Part shown: piece after piece, positions 7,902 through 17,558 of the stretch | Position numbering within the stretch: the stretch's first letter is position 1 | Layout: every line of letters starts with the position of its first letter | Origin: Endozoicomonas montiporae CL-33 | GTDB taxonomy: Bacteria; Pseudomonadota; Gammaproteobacteria; Pseudomonadales; Endozoicomonadaceae | DNA: 64,000 bases | Assembly (NCBI RefSeq): GCF_001583435.1 | Contig: NZ_CP013251.1 | Location: forward strand, 1,265,001 to 1,329,000 | Direction: 5' to 3' | Notes under the pieces: generated by a model | The model's database searches: none | Told to the model about the DNA's origin: nothing | Seen by the model: only the letters and a program-made list of their open reading frames with translations | Program-made: the position numbers and the translations under genes

Positions 7902-10889
7902 ATGTTGCCCCTGTCTCTCTGCTTCTCCTGCCGGTTGTCAAAATCGTGTGCGATGACACGATTTCTGGCCAGAGCCGGAGGGTTGTTGTGTCCTATAGTG
8001 AAAAAAGGTCATGACAACAAGTACAATGCCACCATGAGCATGGATTCTCTGAATGGTCCCCGGCGGCCAGCTTCTGCTTCTCCAGTTTCGCATCCGCCTA
8101 AACAGGGGGCTACCGAGGCGGATAACGAGTCTGTTCATCAGAACCGAAAGGTGTCGGTTCACTCTGATACTGGTCGTATGGTTCCCAGCTTAAAGAACAC
8201 GCATGAACAACACTTCTTACCTTTGACGCATCGAGACAAAATCACGCAGCCTGCCAGACGGGTTAAGCCCGGCAAGATGATCGATTTTTTTTCCTCGCTG
8301 GCGATGCCGGTTGTGACCAGAGGCTTAAATGAGAAACCCAGAAAAACACTACAAGAACTGAAAAGGAAAAAGAAAGCGCTCAAAGCTGGATATCAGGATG
8401 ATGCTGACAGTCTGAAGAAGGTAAACAGACAGCTGGCTAAGACCCAAAAGAAACTGACTGCCCTGAGAACGAAATACAAAACCCTCAAACCAAAAGAATA
8501 TCAGTCGCTGGTGAGAGCATTAGACGATCAGGGCAATTTGCTTACACTCAAGTCAGAGCTGGAATCAGCACAGGCTCACTATGGCACCGAGATTGACCTG
8601 ATTAAGCAGATTGAAACCAAGCTCAGGCACCAGCGTGACAAGACAGAATCCTTTCTTAAAGCGGCTGTTAAATCGGGAGCAAGGCTGCTTAGTGGCCTTC
8701 AGCAGATTTATACAGCCAAAGCTGATCCGGCGAATCAAGAAGCGGTCTACCAGATTGACCTTGGTGATGTGACATTAACCGATGCGGGTTATTACGACGT
8801 AAAACTGGAAGCCTTGCAGGCTCGCATTGATCGCTGCTCAATGGAGGGAGATAATTTTGTTATTAATGTGGCGGAATGTTCGGCCAGATGCCAATCCAGA
8901 TCCGGCGATTCAGCGTTTGAAGAACCTGTTGAATTAGCGGGAGCATTCAGTTTTACCATCAAGCCTCCTCTTGCGGCTGAAATACTCGATATTATGAAGA
9001 GTGCGCCCCATAAGGTTCCGGGCAAAATTCAGAAAGTATGGGCAGAGTTTAAAGCGAATGAGTTGAATCCGGACACTAGCGAACCCCGTTCTAAATGGTT
9101 GGATTTTATTGATATTCATATTGATGGCGTCAGCCAGAAACAGGAAACCGGAGGGTGTTTTGATCTGTTGAATCAGGCTGGCGGACAAATTTTGTTGAAG
9201 TTGCTTTCACCGGTGATCAGCAGCACTAAACGGCATACAGATGATGCGGCTTTATCAGACTTACAGTACAACATTATCCATCATCACAAAGAAGTTCAGC
9301 GTCATCAACAGAGTGGTCAGTTACTGGGTACTTTTGCTACAGAGTTACAGCAGGATATACAGGCACTGGAAGCAGCCGGACAAAGAAGCGATGAGCTACA
9401 GGCGTTAAAACAAAGAGTCAGTTCCCAGATAGATACAGCCGCTAAAGAAGAAGCAACCTATCACAAAGCTGAGTCCGAGGAAGAATCAAGACTGGCAGTC
9501 GCTCAGTCAGTTGCCCGGGGCAGGGATGGTTGGCTGGAAGGCTTCGATAATATGGTGGATGTGCTGTTTTCGTTGCGTGGTGCGATGCTGAATGCGTCTG
9601 AAGAAAACCCCTCGATGATTGACGTCAAGCCTCAGAAAATTCGTGTGGGAGAATCGGGCTATGTCGAGGTCGATAATCTTCAGGTGCAGGTATCCGATAT
9701 CGAGATGACCCATGGGGGCGTGTTAACCATCACAGTCCCCCGAGCTTCGGCAAAAATGACGGTGGGGAATGAGCTGCAAAACCCTCAATCCGAAGATATG
9801 ATCTTGTCGGGTTTGAAGCTGACGCTGAACCCGCCTCTGGGCAAACTGGCCTGGGAATTGTTGAATCTCAAGTTCCCGATCAGCGCCAGTCATTTTAACG
9901 AGTTGAGAAGGCAATACAATGTACTGACTTCAGAAGCGCCTCTGGTTGGAGCGGGACCAGCTTTACCGGCATTAAAAGACTTAATCAGCTTTCAGCTTGA
10001 AAAGGTTGAAAGTGCATCCGGCGTGAAGATACCCGCAGACGAGGAAGCGAACGCTGCTGGATTGGCGGACAAAGTGAGTGTACTGGCAGGCACCGAGGTT
10101 AATGAAAAAGAGTTGCAGTCCTTTTTGGGGCGTTTTGTCACCATGTCCGACGGGAGTCAGAGAGAGGTAAAAAGCCTTCTGTCCATGGCACTGCTCGGGC
10201 TTGGCCATGCGGCCGGCCCAAGTCCACGGAATGAAGAAAGCATCAGACGACTGGCGTCTAAAATTGCAGCCTCCAATAAGCAAGGCTTTGATGAGTGGGA
10301 GGTGGTTAAGGATGAGCAGGAGTTTGAAGCGACAGACCATTTGGATAAGCCTCCGGTAACCAATGAAGCAAAAACGGAAGACGCTCTGGATGACGATGAT
10401 GAGAATGAGCTGTTTGAGGACGCCCGGAGTGAGTTTTCTGATCAAGACAGTGTTGATGCTCCTTCCCAAGCGCAGCCAATGGTGACTGAGCCAGAGCAAT
10501 CGGAAGAGGAAAAAGTGGAGGCGCTGATTCAAAAGAAATCGAGATTGATAGAAGACAGTGCAGTTCAGGAACGTGCTTTTGAAGTCAGTACAGACTTGCG
10601 ATCATTAATGGGTCAGCTCAAAGGCTTTTTCTCGTTTTTCCTTGGCAAATCCAGTGATGTATTGACTGTGACCAATCGGGTTGGGGAACGGGGAGTCTCC
10701 ACGGTACGATTAAAGAAAGGCAACTTCCTTAGGCGTATAGTGGTTAACTGGATGTTGAAAAAATCCTTAAAGCGTCGGGCCGGTACCATTGTTGCCTTGT
10801 CTGATGACCATCAAAGTCTGGTTTTAAAGTTGCGTGAGCCTGATCGCTCTATGCGAATTCTTCCAGGCTCACCTCAGGATGATTCCTGA
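7902..10889 (+). CDS. Large protein with duplicated domain, function unknown
   Basis: 995 residues from ATG 7902; starts at 7953 or 8034 are equally possible, since none has a clear ribosome site. Residues ~50-140 are polar and probably disordered. A strong coiled coil covers ~145-250. A beta-rich domain at ~252-370 (YQIDLGDVTLTDAGYYDVKL ... FTIKPPLAAEILD) is repeated in diverged form at ~545-660 (IRVGESGYVEVDNLQV ... LTLNPPLGKLAWELL). A second helical segment at ~450-540 precedes the second copy. Residues ~825-875 are very acidic (DDDDENELFEDARSEFSDQDS), and the C-terminus is basic. No signal peptide or membrane segment is evident. I recognise no family. Its end overlaps the convergent repressor gene by 16 bp. 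Confidence 0.75.
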   Translation: MLPLSLCFSCRLSKSCAMTRFLARAGGLLCPIVKKGHDNKYNATMSMDSLNGPRRPASASPVSHPPKQGATEADNESVHQNRKVSVHSDTGRMVPSLKNTHEQHFLPLTHRDKITQPARRVKPGKMIDFFSSLAMPVVTRGLNEKPRKTLQELKRKKKALKAGYQDDADSLKKVNRQLAKTQKKLTALRTKYKTLKPKEYQSLVRALDDQGNLLTLKSELESAQAHYGTEIDLIKQIETKLRHQRDKTESFLKAAVKSGARLLSGLQQIYTAKADPANQEAVYQIDLGDVTLTDAGYYDVKLEALQARIDRCSMEGDNFVINVAECSARCQSRSGDSAFEEPVELAGAFSFTIKPPLAAEILDIMKSAPHKVPGKIQKVWAEFKANELNPDTSEPRSKWLDFIDIHIDGVSQKQETGGCFDLLNQAGGQILLKLLSPVISSTKRHTDDAALSDLQYNIIHHHKEVQRHQQSGQLLGTFATELQQDIQALEAAGQRSDELQALKQRVSSQIDTAAKEEATYHKAESEEESRLAVAQSVARGRDGWLEGFDNMVDVLFSLRGAMLNASEENPSMIDVKPQKIRVGESGYVEVDNLQVQVSDIEMTHGGVLTITVPRASAKMTVGNELQNPQSEDMILSGLKLTLNPPLGKLAWELLNLKFPISASHFNELRRQYNVLTSEAPLVGAGPALPALKDLISFQLEKVESASGVKIPADEEANAAGLADKVSVLAGTEVNEKELQSFLGRFVTMSDGSQREVKSLLSMALLGLGHAAGPSPRNEESIRRLASKIAASNKQGFDEWEVVKDEQEFEATDHLDKPPVTNEAKTEDALDDDDENELFEDARSEFSDQDSVDAPSQAQPMVTEPEQSEEEKVEALIQKKSRLIEDSAVQERAFEVSTDLRSLMGQLKGFFSFFLGKSSDVLTVTNRVGERGVSTVRLKKGNFLRRIVVNWMLKKSLKRRAGTIVALSDDHQSLVLKLREPDRSMRILPGSPQDDS

Positions 10890-11884
10890 AGCCTTCCCGG
10901 TCTCTGGATGATGTCTCTGGAGAGAACGATCTTAGCCTGATCAGATTCACCCACAAGACTGGACATAAGCAGATCAACAGTATGTTCAGCCATACGCGTG
11001 TAATCCTGTGGTGCTGAGTGAATAGAGAATGGCAGCAAGTCCAGAATCATATTATCGCCAAATGTTGCCCAGTTGGGGCGATCCGGTAAAAAACGGTAGT
11101 GCTCCCGGACAAAGGAGAGGACGCCTTCCATTAAGGTGAATGAGGCCGTCAGCAGATTTTCCGGCATTGCCTGATGTTGCCTGAAATACTCTGCCATCAT
11201 TTGATAACCTGCTTCAGCCGTGTAGTTCATGTGGAAAATACGATCATTCATCACAGGTATTCGGGCATTCTCCAATACTTCACAGTACCCCTGCAGCCGC
11301 TTCTGGCTGTTTCCCATGGTTAAGACGCCACCAAAATAAACCGGCTGCTGCTGATTGACTTGCACTAACAGAGAGGTCAGCTGTTTTACCGTGTCCGGAT
11401 CGTTACTGATGACATAGTGGTAGTGGCTGTTCGGAATGTTACGGTCAATCATGATCACCGGTGCCCGGCTGCCGGTCAGTTCCCGGTAGACTTCATCACT
11501 GTCGTGACAGCTGACCGTGACAAAGGCATCCACCTGTTGCCCGGTCAGTGCACGCAATGCGCGGGATTCCACTTCTGCATCATCCTCAGAACAGCTCATG
11601 ATCAGGTGGTAACCCAATGCTCTCAGCCTCAGCTCAAGGGTTTTTGCAAAACGGGCAAACCCCTGATGCGTCAGCTCGGGAACAATCAGTGCAACCAGTC
11701 TGCTGGTGTGGTTGCGCAGACCAGCCGCCTGTATATTGGCAATGTAATGGTACTTTTCTGCCAGCGCAGTCACCCGTTCCTGTGTCACCTTGCTGATGCG
11801 ATACTGCTCAGCACGGCCGTTCAGAATTATACTGGCTGTTGCTTTGGAAACGCCTGCCAGACGCGCCAGTTCTTCCAGTTTCAT
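10874..11884 (-). CDS. LacI-family repressor, Cra/FruR-like
   Basis: 336 residues. The N-terminal helix-turn-helix MKLEELARLAGVSKATASIILNG closely parallels E. coli Cra ([23 protein letters not shown]), including the following QYRIS segment typical of FruR. The rest is a periplasmic-binding-type effector domain with Cra-like landmarks: IMSCSEDDAEVE, VDAFVTVS, ASFTLMEGV and WATFGDNMILDLL. Cra senses fructose 1-phosphate. The gene diverges from the fructose EIIA gene, and a Cra-type palindrome lies between them at 12015-12030, so it probably controls the fruit-sugar genes and itself. Whether it is a global Cra or a local FruR cannot be judged from one window. Confidence 0.88.
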   Translation of the reverse strand: MKLEELARLAGVSKATASIILNGRAEQYRISKVTQERVTALAEKYHYIANIQAAGLRNHTSRLVALIVPELTHQGFARFAKTLELRLRALGYHLIMSCSEDDAEVESRALRALTGQQVDAFVTVSCHDSDEVYRELTGSRAPVIMIDRNIPNSHYHYVISNDPDTVKQLTSLLVQVNQQQPVYFGGVLTMGNSQKRLQGYCEVLENARIPVMNDRIFHMNYTAEAGYQMMAEYFRQHQAMPENLLTASFTLMEGVLSFVREHYRFLPDRPNWATFGDNMILDLLPFSIHSAPQDYTRMAEHTVDLLMSSLVGESDQAKIVLSRDIIQRPGRLQESS

Positions 11885-12014
11885 ATCATCGTAAAGTACT
11901 GCGGATAGCCTACAACAGAAGCATAGTTGTTATTTCAAAGATTGCTTTTTAAACCAAAGGCTATTTGAGCTTATATTAAAAAACAAAAAGTTAAGACAGA
12001 TTTGATCTGAGCAG

Positions 12015-12030
12015 GCTAAATCGGTTCAGC
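12015..12030. promoter_or_regulatory. Cra/FruR-type operator
   Basis: gctaaatcggttcagc closely matches the imperfect palindrome GCTGAATCGNTTCAGC bound by Cra/FruR. It lies between the divergent Cra-like gene (start 11884) and the EIIA gene (start ~12209), where an operator would be expected. Confidence 0.75.
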
Positions 12031-12122
12031 TATAGTTCATCGGGTATTCACGGATGATGAAACAGAAGACTGTCGTATGTTAAGGGTTAACTCTGACAAC
12101 TCGAATATGTTAATGATGTTTA

Positions 12123-12156
12123 ATACCAATTCATATTTGGAAGATGGAATTGGTAT
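12123..12156. repeat. 34-bp dispersed palindrome (ATACCAATTC family)
   Basis: Arms ATACCAATTC and GAATTGGTAT around a 14-nt spacer (atatttggaagatg). The same design recurs at 41248-41281 and 51460-51493 and forms the ends of the 160-bp element at 41087-41246. It sits just upstream of the EIIA gene and could form a transcript hairpin there. Confidence 0.75.
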
Positions 12157-12208
12157 AAGATAGCTGGCAGGTACTTCGCTGAAGGCGATCTACCTGATGG
12201 TTTGTCCT

Positions 12209-12640
12209 ATGAGCCAATTATTAAAGTCGCATATATTTTTACAGCAGTTTGCACCGAGCAAATATCAGGCGTTGAAACTGGCTTGTCTGAAGCTGGTTGA
12301 AGCAGGTATGGTGTGCCCGGGTTATTTTCACGGTATGTGCAGGCGCGAACTTTTGTCGTCTACTTATCTGGATAACGGGATCGCAGTACCACACAGTGTG
12401 CCCGACACGCGCTCGGAGATAAATTATAGCGGTATGATTATCATACAGTTTCCACGAGGCGTTAACTGGGGAAATAATGACCGGACTTTCCTCCTGTGTG
12501 CACTGGCAGCCCGGGGCAAAGAACATTTGCAGATGCTCAGTCATCTGGCCTGTTCTCTTGATGATACCGACCTGTGCCGCAAACTGGCGGTGACAGAAGA
12601 GGTTGAGCACATTTACCAATCAGTAACCCGACTTTTTTAA
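12209..12640 (+). CDS. PTS fructose-type EIIA protein
   Basis: A 143-residue stand-alone EIIA domain of the fructose/mannitol type (PTS EIIA-2). The phosphorylated His is in GIAVPHSVPDT near residue 63, as in GIAIPHGTTDT of E. coli FruB. The later IIIQFPRGVNWG and EHLQMLSHLA also match FruB. It would pass phosphate from HPr to a membrane EIIB. The HPr-like FPr domain found in FruB is absent, and no EIIBC gene follows, so partners must be encoded elsewhere or the protein is regulatory. ATG 12209 fits the FruB alignment; ATG 12197 is the alternative. Confidence 0.82.
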   Translation: MSQLLKSHIFLQQFAPSKYQALKLACLKLVEAGMVCPGYFHGMCRRELLSSTYLDNGIAVPHSVPDTRSEINYSGMIIIQFPRGVNWGNNDRTFLLCALAARGKEHLQMLSHLACSLDDTDLCRKLAVTEEVEHIYQSVTRLF

Positions 12641-12664
12641 CGGATTATTCAGTGTTCTGGTTTA

Positions 12665-12839
12665 TATACCCGTTTCCATTGGAGATGTGGGTAGGCGGCA
12701 AACGAGTGAAGCCCCATGAGCCTACGAGTAGTAGGCGATTGGGGTGAGTGGCGACTGCATGGATGCAGGAGCTAGAGCAACGCAGGAGCAGTTGCCGTGA
12801 GCAGCCAACACCCCCACATCTTCAAGGGGAATGGGTATA
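12665..12839. mobile_element. 175-bp inverted-repeat element (MITE-like)
   Basis: The ends are ~28-bp imperfect inverted repeats: tatacccgtttccattggag at the left and, on the other strand, tatacccattccccttgaag at the right, both continuing into agatgtggg. The interior has smaller hairpins such as GCCTAC/GTAGGC. It has no coding capacity. It lies between the EIIA and fruK genes, so it would be transcribed with them and may affect their relative expression. TATA at both outer ends is compatible with TA-target insertion. Confidence 0.7.
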
Positions 12840-12876
12840 AATAGCGGATAAAGAACGCTGACAGTAAGGACAGTGA

Positions 12877-13836
12877 ATGATTCCACCGATCATGACCATT
12901 ACCCTTAATCCTGCACTTGACCAAACCGTCATGCTGGATCAATTGACCACCGGAACCCTTAACCTTGTTGATCAACAGCACAGTACTCCGGGAGGGAAAG
13001 GTGTCAATGTGGCACGCGTAGTTTCAGATCTGGGTGGTGCGGTCAGTGCCGGTGGGCTGCTTGGTAGTCAGCACCGTTTATTGTTTGAAGATTACCTGTC
13101 ACAGCACGGTATTGCGCTCAGGCAGATCTGTGTTGAAGGCAGTGTGCGAACCAATGTGAAAGTGGTAGAGCGCTCAACAGGCAGAGTGACGGAGCTGAAT
13201 CTTCCGGGTCTGGGAGTGACCGATGATGCGCTTAAACCGGTTCTGGACTCGGTACTCCGCCAGCCCGCAGGTACTTTGATTGCTGTGTGTGGCAGTTTGC
13301 CAGCCGGTATTTCACAGACCGCCTTTGCTGAATTTCTGAACACCATTAAAGAGGCAGGTTTTTTTCTTGCGGTTGATACCCGGGGTGAAGCGCTGAAAAC
13401 AGCATTGTCTGTCGCACCGAACCTGATTAAACCCAACCTGCAGGAACTTCAGGAACTTTATGAAGAACCATTGTCGTCTTCGGAAGCATTGGTTAAAGCA
13501 GCGGATCTCCATAAATTCATTGATCATGTTGTGTTATCAATGGGGGAATCCGGAGCCTGGTTTCTAAGGGATGGAGATTGCCTGCATGCCCAGCCGGGCA
13601 ACGTCGATATCGTCAGCACAGTGGGTGCAGGTGACTCTTTGCTGGCGGGTTATCTGTTTGGTTTGAGTCACAACTTTCCACAACATCAGACAGCAGGGTT
13701 GGCAACAGCCTGTGCCATGGAAGCGGTGAGTCAGACCGGGGTTGGCATTCAGTGCCTGAACCGGTTGGAAAGTCAAAGGCAAACTGTGGTCATGACAACC
13801 TGTAAAGAACATCGCCCGAACAAGGTCGGGCGATAG
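12877..13836 (+). CDS. fruK: 1-phosphofructokinase
   Basis: A 319-residue PfkB-family sugar kinase, which phosphorylates fructose 1-phosphate to fructose 1,6-bisphosphate in the cytosol. It starts TITLNPALDQTV, typical of FruK and related LacC/PfkB. It has the glycine-rich substrate motif TPGGKGVNVARV near residue 37 and the ATP-site signature VSTVGAGDSLLAGYL near residue 245, with the catalytic Asp in GAGDS. The start has AAGGA 6 nt upstream. It is the second gene of a fru locus with EIIA and a divergent Cra-like repressor. A LacC or PfkB activity is the main alternative; context favours FruK. Confidence 0.88.
   Translation: MIPPIMTITLNPALDQTVMLDQLTTGTLNLVDQQHSTPGGKGVNVARVVSDLGGAVSAGGLLGSQHRLLFEDYLSQHGIALRQICVEGSVRTNVKVVERSTGRVTELNLPGLGVTDDALKPVLDSVLRQPAGTLIAVCGSLPAGISQTAFAEFLNTIKEAGFFLAVDTRGEALKTALSVAPNLIKPNLQELQELYEEPLSSSEALVKAADLHKFIDHVVLSMGESGAWFLRDGDCLHAQPGNVDIVSTVGAGDSLLAGYLFGLSHNFPQHQTAGLATACAMEAVSQTGVGIQCLNRLESQRQTVVMTTCKEHRPNKVGR
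13811..13834 (+). terminator. Hairpin overlapping the fruK stop codon
   Basis: ATCGCCCGA and TCGGGCGAT form a 9-bp stem whose right arm runs into the fruK TAG. No T run follows, so it may protect the 3' end or act with Rho rather than as a true intrinsic terminator. Confidence 0.45.
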
Positions 13837-13863
13837 TACGTCGAACAGGATTAATGAACGGTT

Positions 13864-14325
13864 TCAGTGACGTGTCTCACTGGCAGGCATGATATTAGGG
13901 TGGCTCAGCCACTCTTCCGGGTTGTCATCCGAAGAATCAACCGCTTCACCGCCATTCAGTTCTTCCCGGGTAGCAATGACAGCCAGTTCCTTGGCAAAGT
14001 TCTGCAGCAGGTCAATCACCTCGTCTTTATCGTCGTTCAGGTCTTCATCAACAAAGATTCTGAACAGGGGTGGTTGCTCAAGGTCGGCACCTTTACGTTT
14101 TAATGTCATCTGCAGGCCCGGATGCTCAGGATCCGATACTTCGGCCAGCTTAAAGGTCACTGATTGAGCATCTCTTAATACGGAAAGCAGTTTCAGGGCT
14201 TCAGCAGCACTGATCTCACCAGAATCAACGCAGGCTTCCACGTATTCCCTGGCAGACATACCTGAATCCATGTAATTTTCAACAAGGTCTTGCAGGTCGT
14301 CATTCTTATACTTGTTATGGCTCAT
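13864..14325 (-). CDS. Acidic protein of unknown function
   Basis: 153 residues from ATG 14325, which has GGAGG 4 nt upstream; a longer frame from 14421 lacks such a site. The protein is soluble and acidic. The N-terminal half is helical (DLQDLVENYMDSGMSAREYVEACVDSGEISAAEALKLL), and a later part is beta-like (SVTFKLAEVSDPEHPGLQMTLKR). The tail has acid runs (DEDLNDDKDEVIDLLQ, EAVDSSDDNPEEWL). I do not recognise a family. It is convergent with fruK. Confidence 0.7.
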   Translation of the reverse strand: MSHNKYKNDDLQDLVENYMDSGMSAREYVEACVDSGEISAAEALKLLSVLRDAQSVTFKLAEVSDPEHPGLQMTLKRKGADLEQPPLFRIFVDEDLNDDKDEVIDLLQNFAKELAVIATREELNGGEAVDSSDDNPEEWLSHPNIMPASETRH

Positions 14326-14661
14326 GGACCCTCCATACAACTCTGTTAGCTTCGCTTGAGAAAAGCAGCCATGACATCCGCTGTCATAATCTGCAATAAG
14401 TGCCTGATAAGTCGAAACCATGGCTCCTTACTCGTTACCCAGACACTTTAGAGCACTCTTCCAGTGTACCGAATTTCAATACAAAGGAAAGTCGGAATAC
14501 GTATTTATCCATATTGTCTGTTTTTTTGTCTGAAAACCATTCAGGGGTTGGCGGGCAGAATTAAAAAATTTGTCCTCTATCAGTAGAAACTCTTTCAGGT
14601 CTTCTCCCTCCAGCGGTTCAGTGATACCTTTCCTCCTCTTTTCGATTTGCCTATTGAGTCC
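14326..14661. other. Intergenic region between divergent genes
   Basis: About 335 bp carrying the promoters of the acidic-protein gene and the LysR gene. I see no repeat or recognisable operator. Confidence 0.4.
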
Positions 14662-15588
14662 ATGAATCTATCCCGACTGAATCTCAATCTGCTGCCCGGT
14701 CTTAAAGCACTGCTGGACACCCAGAGCGTATCCAGAGCTGCACAGGTGATGCACGTTACCCAGTCCGCCATGAGCCGGACGCTCGGGCAGCTGCGTGAAG
14801 CTCTGAACGACCCGATTCTGATTCGTAAGGGAAACCATATTTACCTGTCTGAAAAAGCGGTCAGCCTTCATGAAGAGGTGAACCGGGTGGTGCATGCCGC
14901 CAGCAGTATTTTTGAAAACCAGCAGTTTGACCCGGCCACCACCGAGCGACATTTCCGCATTGCGACCGGCCACATGGTGCTGGAAGATGTCATGCCCGGG
15001 ATTATTCATAGCGTCTGGAAGCAGGCTCCGCACTTTACCTTCGAGCTGGTGGCTTTGCATCCGGGCTTAACGGTCAGTAATGGCAAAATTGACATCATGG
15101 TCGGCTATGTGGGGGATCCGGAAGAAGGTCTTTCCGGTCATCAGTTGATCAAGGAACGGGTATGTCTGGTGGTGTGCGAGGATCATCCTCTGGCAAGAGA
15201 ACCGTTGTCTCAGGAACGGTTGCTGCAGTTTCCATTTATCATGCAGAAAAACGATCAGAATACACACCAGCTAATGAACGACTACATACGTTCACTGAGT
15301 GACAAGGTCAAAGTGCGTGCGTTTGCTCCGAGCATCATGGCTTGCATGAATCTGGTTAAAGGCACAGACAGTGTCTTTCTGGCAACAGGCTCCGTACAAA
15401 CCTTTGCCCGCAATCTGGAAGGTGTTGTGGTGCGAGATGTCCCCATGGATGTTCCGGAAGTGTATTACAGCATGGTATGGCCGGAATACTGGGCACTGAA
15501 CCGTGCCCATCGCTGGTTGCGGGAGTTTATTCGGGACGAGCTGACAGCGTTTATCGAGGGCCGTCAGATCGCCCGGTTTCCGTTATAA
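14662..15588 (+). CDS. LysR-family transcriptional regulator
   Basis: About 308 residues. An N-terminal winged helix-turn-helix (LNLNLLPGLKALLDTQSVSR, then AQVMHVTQSAMSRTLGQLRE, DPILIRKGN) matches LysR regulators, in particular the NodD/LeuO/SyrM-like branch with the LPGLKALL start. A substrate-binding domain follows from ~90. The effector is unknown. It is convergent with ilvM and overlaps its end by 6 bp, so a link with branched-chain amino acids is possible but not shown. ATG 14662 is chosen; TTG 14647 is possible and neither has a strong ribosome site. Confidence 0.85.
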   Translation: MNLSRLNLNLLPGLKALLDTQSVSRAAQVMHVTQSAMSRTLGQLREALNDPILIRKGNHIYLSEKAVSLHEEVNRVVHAASSIFENQQFDPATTERHFRIATGHMVLEDVMPGIIHSVWKQAPHFTFELVALHPGLTVSNGKIDIMVGYVGDPEEGLSGHQLIKERVCLVVCEDHPLAREPLSQERLLQFPFIMQKNDQNTHQLMNDYIRSLSDKVKVRAFAPSIMACMNLVKGTDSVFLATGSVQTFARNLEGVVVRDVPMDVPEVYYSMVWPEYWALNRAHRWLREFIRDELTAFIEGRQIARFPL

Positions 15589-15888
15589 CGACAGAGAAAC
15601 AGTGGAAGTAAAGTGAATGCTGTCGCTGTTTTGCTGACAGGAATCCTTTGCCACTAATAATACATCGTACAGTTTCTCAATTTGACTGGTCAGAAAATTC
15701 AGTGGGCGGCATCCGGATACCGTCATATCCGCATGCACTTTTTCGCCACAGTCCGATTGAGTCATGTTAATGGTTTGCAGCTCAAAACCCCGGTGGCGGA
15801 CTGTGCGCAGAATACGCTCCATGACTTCAGGCTTTTTCTGACATTCAATACGAATGGCGTAGCAGCTTGCGGTTTCGAACGTATTCAT
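15583..15888 (-). CDS. ilvM: Acetolactate synthase II small subunit
   Basis: A 101-residue ACT-domain protein, slightly longer than E. coli IlvM because of a polar C-terminal tail. The start region [33 protein letters not shown] fits the regulatory subunit of acetohydroxy acid synthase. It activates the IlvG catalytic subunit. Its ATG overlaps the ilvG stop by 4 nt, so translation is coupled. Confidence 0.9.
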   Translation of the reverse strand: MNTFETASCYAIRIECQKKPEVMERILRTVRHRGFELQTINMTQSDCGEKVHADMTVSGCRPLNFLTSQIEKLYDVLLVAKDSCQQNSDSIHFTSTVSLSL

Positions 15889-17558
15889 GCTTTGCTCTCC
15901 ATCATTTCATGGTTTGGTGCTCCCGGAGGCACCAGCGGCCAGACATTCTCGGTTTCATCAATGCAGACATGCAGCAGCCAGGCTGTATCGGCTGCGAGCA
16001 TTTCTTCCAGCGCCGGCTCAACGTCTGCCCGCTCGGTAATGCAGCGACCATTGATGTCGAAGGATTTTGCCAGCGTGACAAAATCCGGGTTGTCAGACAG
16101 GTTGGTTTCGCTGTAGCGGCCTTCAAAAAACAGTTCCTGCCATTGCTTCACCATGCCCAGTCGCTGGTTATCAATCAGTACGATTTTGACCGGCAGTTGC
16201 CGGCGCTTAATGGTGGCCAGCTCCTGAACGTTCATCATGAACGAACCATCACCGGACACCAGAACTATGTCGTCTTCCGGCCTTGCCATGGCGGCACCGA
16301 TGGCAGCGGGAAGCCCGAATCCCATAGTGCCAAGACCACCACTGGTCAGATGGTTATTCGGGTGCCAGAAACTCATATGCTGGGCGACCCACATCTGGTG
16401 TTGCCCGACATCACAGCTGACAACGGCCTGACGTGGCAGTTGTTCTGACAACTGCTTTAACAGTAACGGCGCAAAAATGTCGTTACCGGGCTTATCGTAA
16501 CGGTAGTGGCTGGTGGCCTGATGCTTCTGGCATTGGTTGATCCACTCGGAAATGTCTGGCGTTAATGTTTGTCCGTTTTCACTGCCGAGCTGTTCAAGAT
16601 TATCTGCCAGAGTGCCTGTCAGCGTGATATCTGCCCGGCGACGTTTACCAAATTCGGAAGGATCAATATCCATATGAATGACTTTGGCGTTTGGAGCAAA
16701 GGCATCCAGCTTACCCGTGACTCGGTCATCAAAACGGGCACCGATAGCCAGCAGCAGGTCACACTCCTGAACCGCCATATTGGCAGCGCGGGTGCCATGC
16801 ATACCCAGCATGCCCAGATAGCCGGAACGACCCGGTTCAACCGAGCCAAGACCTTTCAGGGTACAGGCGCTGGGAATGTGGGTGATATCGAGAAAGGTTC
16901 TCAGCGCTTCAACCGCCCCGGCCATGGCCACGCCGCCGCCCACGTAAGCAATGGGTCTTTTGCTTTGCTTCAGTAGTGCCCGGGCATTTGTAAGATCATT
17001 CTGGCTGGCAGCATTAACATCTGAATGAGAACCAACCAGTTCAAGGGGTGGCTGATAGTTGGCTTCTGCCTTTTGTATGTCTTTGGGAATATCCACCAAT
17101 ACCGGGCCGGGACGACCAGAAGTAGCGATTTCGAAGGCCAGATTCAGAGTGTGACACAGCTCATCAGGATCGGTGACCAGAAAACTGTGTTTGGTGCAGC
17201 TGATGGACATGCCCAGAATATCCATTTCCTGAAAGGCATCGGTACCGATCAGGTTAGTAGGCACTTGTCCGGTAATAGCGACCAGAGGAACAGAGTCCAT
17301 ATAAGCATCAGACAAGGCGGTGATCAGGTTGGTGGCTCCGGGGCCGGAGGTGGCTATGCACACTCCCGGGCGACCAGTTGAGCGGGCATATCCTATGGCA
17401 GAAAACGCAGCGCCCTGTTCATGACGGCAGAGAAGATGTTCTATAGGGGAATCGAGAAGTGCATCATACACCGGCATAATCGTACCGCCGGGATAACCGA
17501 ATACGGTGGTCACACCGTGTTGAGCAAGATTTTTTACCAGAGCTTCAGCGCCGTCCAT
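15885..17558 (-). CDS. ilvG: Acetolactate synthase II large subunit
   Basis: A 557-residue ThDP enzyme that condenses two pyruvates, or pyruvate and 2-oxobutyrate, in valine, leucine and isoleucine synthesis. The catalytic Glu is in [18 protein letters not shown] near residue 47. FAD-binding elements follow ([26 protein letters not shown]). The ThDP/Mg motif is [19 protein letters not shown] near residue 425. The frame is intact, unlike ilvG of E. coli K-12. A GGGGAAGG ribosome site precedes the start. The operon ilvGM lies behind an attenuator and leader peptide (17779-17916); ilvEDA are not present. Confidence 0.95.
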   Translation of the reverse strand: MDGAEALVKNLAQHGVTTVFGYPGGTIMPVYDALLDSPIEHLLCRHEQGAAFSAIGYARSTGRPGVCIATSGPGATNLITALSDAYMDSVPLVAITGQVPTNLIGTDAFQEMDILGMSISCTKHSFLVTDPDELCHTLNLAFEIATSGRPGPVLVDIPKDIQKAEANYQPPLELVGSHSDVNAASQNDLTNARALLKQSKRPIAYVGGGVAMAGAVEALRTFLDITHIPSACTLKGLGSVEPGRSGYLGMLGMHGTRAANMAVQECDLLLAIGARFDDRVTGKLDAFAPNAKVIHMDIDPSEFGKRRRADITLTGTLADNLEQLGSENGQTLTPDISEWINQCQKHQATSHYRYDKPGNDIFAPLLLKQLSEQLPRQAVVSCDVGQHQMWVAQHMSFWHPNNHLTSGGLGTMGFGLPAAIGAAMARPEDDIVLVSGDGSFMMNVQELATIKRRQLPVKIVLIDNQRLGMVKQWQELFFEGRYSETNLSDNPDFVTLAKSFDINGRCITERADVEPALEEMLAADTAWLLHVCIDETENVWPLVPPGAPNHEMMESKA

